Shown one piece after another: positions 5,856 to 6,359 of a stretch of DNA of 6,359 nucleotides (position 1 is its first letter; the number at the start of each line of letters is the position of its first letter). Below the pieces are notes generated by a model. It saw nothing but the letters and a program-made list of their open reading frames with translations. It did no database searches and was not told where the DNA came from. Source of the DNA: Serpentinimonas sp. (GTDB taxonomy: Bacteria; Pseudomonadota; Gammaproteobacteria; Burkholderiales; Burkholderiaceae_C); contig JALOSG010000155.1 of the NCBI GenBank assembly GCA_025458665.1, forward strand, positions 1 to 6,359, in the 5' to 3' direction. Made by a program: the position numbers and the translations under genes.

Positions 5856-6359
5856 GCGGGCCTCCATCCAGCGCTTCCTGCAGCTGGCGCGCTATGGCAT
5901 CGAACTGGAACTCACGGGCCTGCTGGCGCAGCCGCTGCAGCGTGGGGGCGCAGGCGGGGGAACGCAGCACCGCGGTATCGAGCTGCTGCAGGAAGCCGCG
6001 GTAGTAGCCCAGCCGGGCCAGCGCCAGCAGGGCTTGCAGGTCCGCGGGGGCCAGGCAGGCGCCCAGGCCCACGCTGGCCACTTCGGTTTGGTGGGTCCAC
6101 TGCAGGCCCAGGCGCTGCTGCAGCCAGCGCAGCAGGTCCTCGCGGCGCACGGGCTTCACCAGAAAATCCTCCGCAGGCAGGCCCACCGGGTTCTCCAGCC
6201 CCTTGTCGAACGCGTTGGCCGAAACCACCGCACACGCCGGCTGCGGGGACAGGGGCAAGACCTGCAGGCGGCGCAGGGTTTCCCAGCCGTCTATGCCGGG
6301 CATGGCCAGGTCCATGAGCACCACATCGGGGGCGGGGGCGCCTTCCTGCTGGCGCTGGG
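5845..6359 (-). CDS. Receiver domain and C-terminal helical region of a probable hybrid sensor histidine kinase (partial)
   Basis: The frame is open from the right edge (first full codon at 6357) to TGA at 5847-5845, giving 170 C-terminal residues. Residues 10-85 are the second half of a receiver domain: PDVVLMDLAMPGIDGW with phospho-acceptor D16, a Ser (S46) in the conserved Thr/Ser position, and K68 in DFLVKPVRREDLL. A helical tail follows (about 95-165), containing LQALLALARLGYYRGFLQQLD and ending FQFDAIARQLQEAL. This recalls the C-terminal extension seen after receiver domains in some hybrid kinases. It has no HPt-type phospho-His motif. The kinase core is not in the window, so calling it a hybrid kinase is inferred from the terminal receiver, the tail, and the overlapping response regulator. 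A stand-alone receiver protein is the alternative. Confidence 0.8.
   Translation of the reverse strand, partial: QRQQEGAPAPDVVLMDLAMPGIDGWETLRRLQVLPLSPQPACAVVSANAFDKGLENPVGLPAEDFLVKPVRREDLLRWLQQRLGLQWTHQTEVASVGLGACLAPADLQALLALARLGYYRGFLQQLDTAVLRSPACAPTLQRLRQQAREFQFDAIARQLQEALDGGPHVE
5861..5865 (-). promoter_or_regulatory. Ribosome binding site of the response regulator inside the upstream gene
   Basis: Perfect GGAGG, 5 nt before ATG 5855 and located within the last codons of the upstream receiver-domain gene. It favours ATG 5855 over ATG 5867, whose start codon directly precedes it. Confidence 0.65.

Noticed and set aside
4962..6317. A 451-codon open frame on the plus strand opposite the regulator and receiver genes
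   Set aside because: Its translation is His/Gly/Ala/Pro-rich low-complexity sequence typical of the complementary strand of GC-rich genes, while the minus strand encodes clear REC and HTH domains.

Overview
The window looks like chromosomal DNA of a GC-rich betaproteobacterium, most plausibly the Comamonadaceae (Acidovorax or a relative). This rests on base composition, the close match of the left-hand protein to the UrtA family, and the style of the signalling genes. No RNA genes, insertion sequences, CRISPR arrays or integration sites were seen, and there is no sign of recent transfer.

Layout, left to right. (1) Bases 1-513, minus strand: first 171 codons of a urea-type ABC transporter substrate-binding protein (UrtA), running off the left edge. 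(2) Bases 514-858: a 345-bp divergent intergenic region with a perfect 20-bp inverted repeat, several short GC-rich hairpins on the urtA side, and an AT-rich patch with a second palindrome on the other side. (3) Bases 859-3978, plus strand: a membrane-anchored PAS-GGDEF-EAL protein of 1039 residues. (4) A 33-bp convergent gap. (5) Bases 4012-4743, minus strand: a GNAT/LuxI-fold acyltransferase resembling FeeM-type N-acyl amino acid synthases. (6) A 131-bp gap with a candidate leader hairpin. (7) Bases 4875-5855, minus strand: a response regulator (REC, PAS-like middle, LuxR-type HTH). (8) Bases 5845-6359, minus strand: C-terminal part of a receiver-containing protein, probably a hybrid histidine kinase, running off the right edge and overlapping the regulator start by 11 bp.

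How they may work together (inference): the kinase and regulator form a translationally coupled two-component pair. The acyltransferase lies downstream on the same strand and could be in their operon or be their target. The convergent c-di-GMP enzyme and the divergent urea transporter complete a neighbourhood that mixes nitrogen acquisition, c-di-GMP turnover and possible acyl-amino-acid synthesis. The sequence shows adjacency only. Functional linkage is a hypothesis.
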